A DNA stretch of 42,563 nt from Candidatus Woesearchaeota archaeon (GTDB lineage Archaea > Nanobdellota > Nanobdellia > SCGC-AAA011-G17 > GW2011-AR17), in contig JACRKH010000064.1 of NCBI GenBank assembly GCA_016235495.1, forward strand, positions 1-42,563. Direction: 5' to 3'. The notes below the pieces were generated by a model, which worked only from the letters and a program-made list of their open reading frames with translations, was not told the DNA's origin and searched no databases. This document shows, piece by piece, positions 38,716 through 42,563 of this stretch. The position numbers were made by a program, and so were the translations under genes. The first letter of the stretch is position 1; every line of letters begins with the position of its first letter.

Positions 38716-40170
38716 ATGAATCCAATACTTACAAAATCAAAGTATATCTTAGGATTGGAATGTCCAAAGCATTTATGGATTACTTTTAATCAGCCTGAGA
38801 AGATTAGAAAAGTCACTTTAGCTGAAGAGTTTAAGTTTAGTGAGGGAAATAAAGTCGGACAGCTTGCTAAAACTCTATTTTCTGATGGAATAGACCTTCC
38901 AGTAGGGAATTATTCAGAAAACTTAGAGAAAACTAAAGAGGCTATGAAGAAAGGCAAGCCATTATTTGAAGCAGGATTTGCATTTGAAAATTGCTTCTCA
39001 AGAGCAGATATTCTTGTTCCTGTTGGAAAAGAATGGGATGTCATTGAGGTTAAGTCTGGAACAGAAGTAAAGGACATTAATGTTCATGATGTTTCTTTTC
39101 AGAAATATGTATATGAATCAAATGGTTTGAAGATAAGAAAATGCTTTTTGATGCATCTCAATAAAGAATACTTTAGAAAAGGAAAGTTGGATGCAAAAAA
39201 ACTCCTTGTGAAAGAGGATGTTACCTCTCAAGTTAATCTCGCAATGAAAGACATTAAAGAGAGAATAGATAAAATGTTTAAGATAATTTCTTCAGAAAAG
39301 CCGCCAAAAGCTGGTCTTTTAATTGACAAAATGATTAAAGAAGGAAATCATGACTGCTTTACTGAAAACTGCATAGATGATCTGCCTGAAAATCATGTAT
39401 TTTGTTTGTATCGTGGGAACAAATTAGCCTGTGAATTATTTGAAAACGGGATAATGCACATCAAAGACATTCCACAGCATGTTAAGCTAAATGGTAAGCA
39501 GAATATACAAAGAGAATGCGAAATAAAGAAGAAAGTTTATGTTGATAAAGAAGGGATAAAAGAATTTCTTGCAACATTGAAATATCCTGTTTATTATCTT
39601 GATTTTGAGACATTTTCAACAGCAATTCCTATGTTTGATGGCTTGGAGTCTTATTCTCAAGTTCCCTTCCAGTTTAGCTTGCATATTGCTAAGAAAGAAG
39701 GCAGTAAAGCAGAACATCACGCTTTTCTGTATGATGGAATTGGTGATCCCAGAGAAGATTTTGCTATTGCATTAAAAAAGGTAATTGGAGAAAAAGGAAC
39801 TGTCTTAGTATATAACCAAAGCTTTGAAATTGGAAGGCTAAAAGAGCTTGCTGAACATTTTCCAGAGCATAAAGAATGGATTGACAATGTCTTAAAGAGA
39901 ATTGTCGATTTGCTTGTTCCATTCAGGGAATTTAGCTATTACAATCCAAAACAGCAAGGCAGCGCTTCTATAAAAGATGTTCTTCCGGCAATAACTGGAA
40001 AGAGCTACAAAGGCATGGAAATAGGAGATGGCGGAACAGCTTCTGTTGAGTTTTATAATATGTGTTATAATAATGGAAAAGATGTTAGAGAAGCTTTATT
40101 GAGATACTGCGAGTTGGATACTCTGGCAGAGGTTATGATTGTGGAGAAGTTGAAGGAGATTGTCGGATAA
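38716..40170 (+). CDS. DUF2779-like protein (PD-(D/E)XK-like N-terminal part plus RNase H-like 3'-5' exonuclease-like C-terminal part)
   Basis: 484 aa; SKYILGLECPKHLWI, DVIEVKSGTEVKDINVHDVSFQKYV, YPVYYLDFETFSTAIPMFDG, VLVYNQSFEIGRLKELAEHFPE, RYCELDTLAEVMIVEKL. Confidence 0.85.
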   Translation: MNPILTKSKYILGLECPKHLWITFNQPEKIRKVTLAEEFKFSEGNKVGQLAKTLFSDGIDLPVGNYSENLEKTKEAMKKGKPLFEAGFAFENCFSRADILVPVGKEWDVIEVKSGTEVKDINVHDVSFQKYVYESNGLKIRKCFLMHLNKEYFRKGKLDAKKLLVKEDVTSQVNLAMKDIKERIDKMFKIISSEKPPKAGLLIDKMIKEGNHDCFTENCIDDLPENHVFCLYRGNKLACELFENGIMHIKDIPQHVKLNGKQNIQRECEIKKKVYVDKEGIKEFLATLKYPVYYLDFETFSTAIPMFDGLESYSQVPFQFSLHIAKKEGSKAEHHAFLYDGIGDPREDFAIALKKVIGEKGTVLVYNQSFEIGRLKELAEHFPEHKEWIDNVLKRIVDLLVPFREFSYYNPKQQGSASIKDVLPAITGKSYKGMEIGDGGTASVEFYNMCYNNGKDVREALLRYCELDTLAEVMIVEKLKEIVG

Positions 40171-40184
40171 TTAAAATCATAATT

Positions 40185-40676
40185 TTAGAACTTCCAGCCT
40201 TCTGTTCTAAATAATTCGACAACATCTATAGCTTCTATTGATTTTTGGCTGCAAACGAAAGGTATTTTTATTTGATTTCCCCTTAATTTTTCTTCTGTGA
40301 CTACTATTCTTTTTATAGTGACTAGCGTTGTTTGTTGGTTTGAGGACATCTCTATAGCTAGAGCAACAACCCAAGGATCAGCATCATATTTCCTTTCTGC
40401 ATCAATTAATGCTGGATAATCTTTAAGAATTTCTTGAACAATTGTAATTTGTTTTTGCGTTGGTTCTTTAAACATCTTTTTTTGCTGTTTAGCCCATTTA
40501 CTAAGCATATCATCATTCTGTTTTATTTCATTAAATACTTCTTTGGGGGCTATCAAGCGATTATTATCTGACAAAAGTTTAAGCTTTTCCCAAATACTAG
40601 GAAATACATCAATTGGGTTGTTCCTGTTCAACTTCACTAAAGAGGAAGTATCTACTATGTAAACATTATTTGTCAT
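40185..40676 (-). CDS. DUF4411-like PIN-domain protein
   Basis: 163 aa; VYIVDTSSLVKLNRNNPIDVFPSIWEKLKLL, DADPWVVALAIEM, TLVTIKRIV. Confidence 0.82.
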   Translation of the reverse strand: MTNNVYIVDTSSLVKLNRNNPIDVFPSIWEKLKLLSDNNRLIAPKEVFNEIKQNDDMLSKWAKQQKKMFKEPTQKQITIVQEILKDYPALIDAERKYDADPWVVALAIEMSSNQQTTLVTIKRIVVTEEKLRGNQIKIPFVCSQKSIEAIDVVELFRTEGWKF

Positions 40677-41833
40677 TTTTTCGCCTTAGATAATACCTTG
40701 TCAAAATTTCTTGATTTTATTGATAAATAATTTAATGCGTCATTGTAGGTGATATATTCCTTATCATAATTGTTTGCAACAAGAGATACAAAATTATTTC
40801 CAACTTCAGAAAGACACCTAACTTCAGAGGGTATTCCTCCACCAGTCACTTTTTCTCCTTCTTTTTTTGGTTTGATTTCTTCTTTCTTGAATCTTGCTAA
40901 AATAGTATCATAATCATTTTTTTCAATATATTTCAATTTGAGCATATTTAGTATAAGCATAGCCTTACTTACCTTGTATTTATTTGAAAGATATTTTAGT
41001 GTCTCTTTCCTAGTCAGATTTTCTTTGTTCGTATCAAAAGCTGATTTTGCTAAGTTTTTAGGTAGTAAGAATGTTGATGAAAATTCGTTACACCACTTCT
41101 CAACTTTATCTTTATAGGTGTAAGTTGCGTCAGGTAAATCAATAACTGATTCTCCCAACAAAATATGTGCAAATTCGTGCATTAAAGAGAATATTCTTGC
41201 TTCGATATTGTCTTTTGTATTGACGACGACAACATTGGGAGATTCGTCTACAAAAACAAATCCTCTCGCATCCTCAACAGGCATCGAGAATTGGAATAGG
41301 AAGATATTCATCTCTTCAAGTATATCTCTCAGATAATTGAATAATTCATAAGAGGTTTTGAATTTTCTCTGCTTTTCTTCTGTTAAGTTGAATTTTTCTC
41401 TGAATCTTAATGCTACTGTCTCAGGATTATCTGCAAGTTTTGCTTTTTCTAACTTTGATTTCGTTTCATATTCAATATTTTTTGAGAGTTCCTTGCTTAA
41501 TTCCTGTAATCTTCTCGCATGTCTCATAACGAGAATCGTCTTTTTGTCAAATTTATTGGTCTTATCCAGAAGCATTCTATAATCTTTTGGCTTTGGTTTC
41601 TCAGTTAATGGTTTTGATAATAAAAATGAGGCAACAGGTCTTTTGAATATGATCGAAAGTTCTTCTAATTGTCTAAATGATAGCTTCTTCTCGCCAGACT
41701 CAATCTTTCCAATATTCTGGGAACTAGTTTTGAGCCGTTTAGCTATTTCTTCTCTTGTCCATCCGGAGCTTTCAATAAGCCATTTCAAGACAGACAATTC
41801 AACATTCACAACAATCGGTTGTTTTTTTGACAT
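40673..41833 (-). CDS. XRE-family HTH plus ImmA/IrrE-like (HExxH) metallopeptidase
   Basis: Start re-read as ATG 41833 (MSKKQPIVVNVELSVLKWLIESSGWTREEIAKRLKTSSQNIGKIESGEKKLS); SLMHEFAHILLGES zinc motif. Overlaps the downstream PIN gene by 4 nt. Confidence 0.88.
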   Translation of the reverse strand: MSKKQPIVVNVELSVLKWLIESSGWTREEIAKRLKTSSQNIGKIESGEKKLSFRQLEELSIIFKRPVASFLLSKPLTEKPKPKDYRMLLDKTNKFDKKTILVMRHARRLQELSKELSKNIEYETKSKLEKAKLADNPETVALRFREKFNLTEEKQRKFKTSYELFNYLRDILEEMNIFLFQFSMPVEDARGFVFVDESPNVVVVNTKDNIEARIFSLMHEFAHILLGESVIDLPDATYTYKDKVEKWCNEFSSTFLLPKNLAKSAFDTNKENLTRKETLKYLSNKYKVSKAMLILNMLKLKYIEKNDYDTILARFKKEEIKPKKEGEKVTGGGIPSEVRCLSEVGNNFVSLVANNYDKEYITYNDALNYLSIKSRNFDKVLSKAKK

Positions 41834-41834
41834 T

Positions 41835-42506
41835 TTATAATCCCTTTTGTTTTTTATTTTTTCCAACTAATTTTTTACCAACTTTAATTATTTTCTCATT
41901 TCCATTATTGTAGATTATTATCTCAATCTCTCCAGTGAATGGTTTCCAGATAAAAAAATCTTTTTGTTTATCTCCACCTACCCCAGCCATATCAATAGTA
42001 GCATATACTTCTTTCCTTGATTCTGCAATATTGCTTTTTATGAATTTTGCTATGATCACTTTTTGTTTAATTTTTCTAGACACTTTTTTAGCTTCTTCAA
42101 TTAGCTTATTATACAGCTTTTTTGAACTATTTGGGTTCTCGTCATACACTATAGATAATAGAATAAACTCTAGGCTTGGAAATTTTAAATTTTTCCCTAC
42201 CTTAACCTTAGTGTATTCTTCTAAAGTCTTTAATTTTTCATACCATTTGGGTTTAGTATTCTCAACTTCAGCAATTCCTTCAATAGCATATTTTCTCCCG
42301 TTTTTTAGTTTACATAAAAAGATATCAGCAGTTCTATAGTTCCCTTTACTATCTTTTATTTTTCTCCCGCCATTATTTACCAATCTTTTTTCTTTAAGTG
42401 AAAACCACCAATCAATCCAAAGTCCGATTAATGCTTCGTGGCATTTTCCCCAAAGAAAAGGTAGCCTAGAATCTTTCAATTTTTTAAAATCAGTTTCTAT
42501 ACTCAT
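41835..42506 (-). CDS. putative restriction endonuclease (PD-(D/E)XK-like), unassigned family
   Basis: 223 aa; TADIFLCKLKNGRKYAIEGIAEVEN resembles a nuclease core; ATGA-coupled to the upstream methyltransferase-like 3' end. Confidence 0.45.
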   Translation of the reverse strand: MSIETDFKKLKDSRLPFLWGKCHEALIGLWIDWWFSLKEKRLVNNGGRKIKDSKGNYRTADIFLCKLKNGRKYAIEGIAEVENTKPKWYEKLKTLEEYTKVKVGKNLKFPSLEFILLSIVYDENPNSSKKLYNKLIEEAKKVSRKIKQKVIIAKFIKSNIAESRKEVYATIDMAGVGGDKQKDFFIWKPFTGEIEIIIYNNGNEKIIKVGKKLVGKNKKQKGL

Positions 42507-42563
42507 TTCAAACTCTCCTCAATAATTTTCTGCTCCTCTTTGGTTATTCCATAAATCTTGTAA
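42503..42563 (-). CDS. 3' end of a probable Eco57I-like/N6-adenine DNA methyltransferase (partial)
   Basis: Terminal frame reads YKIYGITKEEQKIIEESLK*, typical of the extreme C-terminus of such R-M proteins; the rest lies beyond the window. Confidence 0.55.
   Translation of the reverse strand, partial: YKIYGITKEEQKIIEESLK

Noticed and set aside
1-42563. CRISPR arrays, rRNA genes, IS elements with terminal repeats
   Set aside because: No regularly spaced repeats, no rRNA signature and no transposase ORF were seen on reading both strands.

Overview
The window appears to be an AT-rich archaeal chromosome segment. The gene content (TBP, RfcS/RfcL, MCM, PolB, FEN1, CDC48, HerA-like ATPase, RadB-like, Trm5-like) is archaeal. 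The compact, overlapping genes suggest a DPANN lineage such as Woese-/Pacearchaeota, but that is inference. It is unusually rich in replication and information-processing genes. The most notable content is four inteins in two AAA+ replication proteins. Three lie in one MCM ORF that runs off the left edge and is absent from the supplied ORF track; I checked it codon by codon over most of its length and found no stop. The fourth is a 635-aa intein in RfcS. Other items of interest: a tRNA-Leu(CAA) with a bulge-helix-bulge (BHB) intron and an unusual G73; an adjacent tRNA-like locus with an apparent T-loop intron; a palindrome (CTGAAAGATTTTCAG-like) recurring mainly in divergent intergenic regions; a frameshifted Bro-N/DinD-like gene; six convergent gene pairs with overlapping 3' ends; an uncharacterised HExxH membrane protein; and a right-edge island with DUF4411 PIN, XRE-ImmA/IrrE and a probable restriction-modification system. 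All assignments come from reading the sequence; no database search was run.
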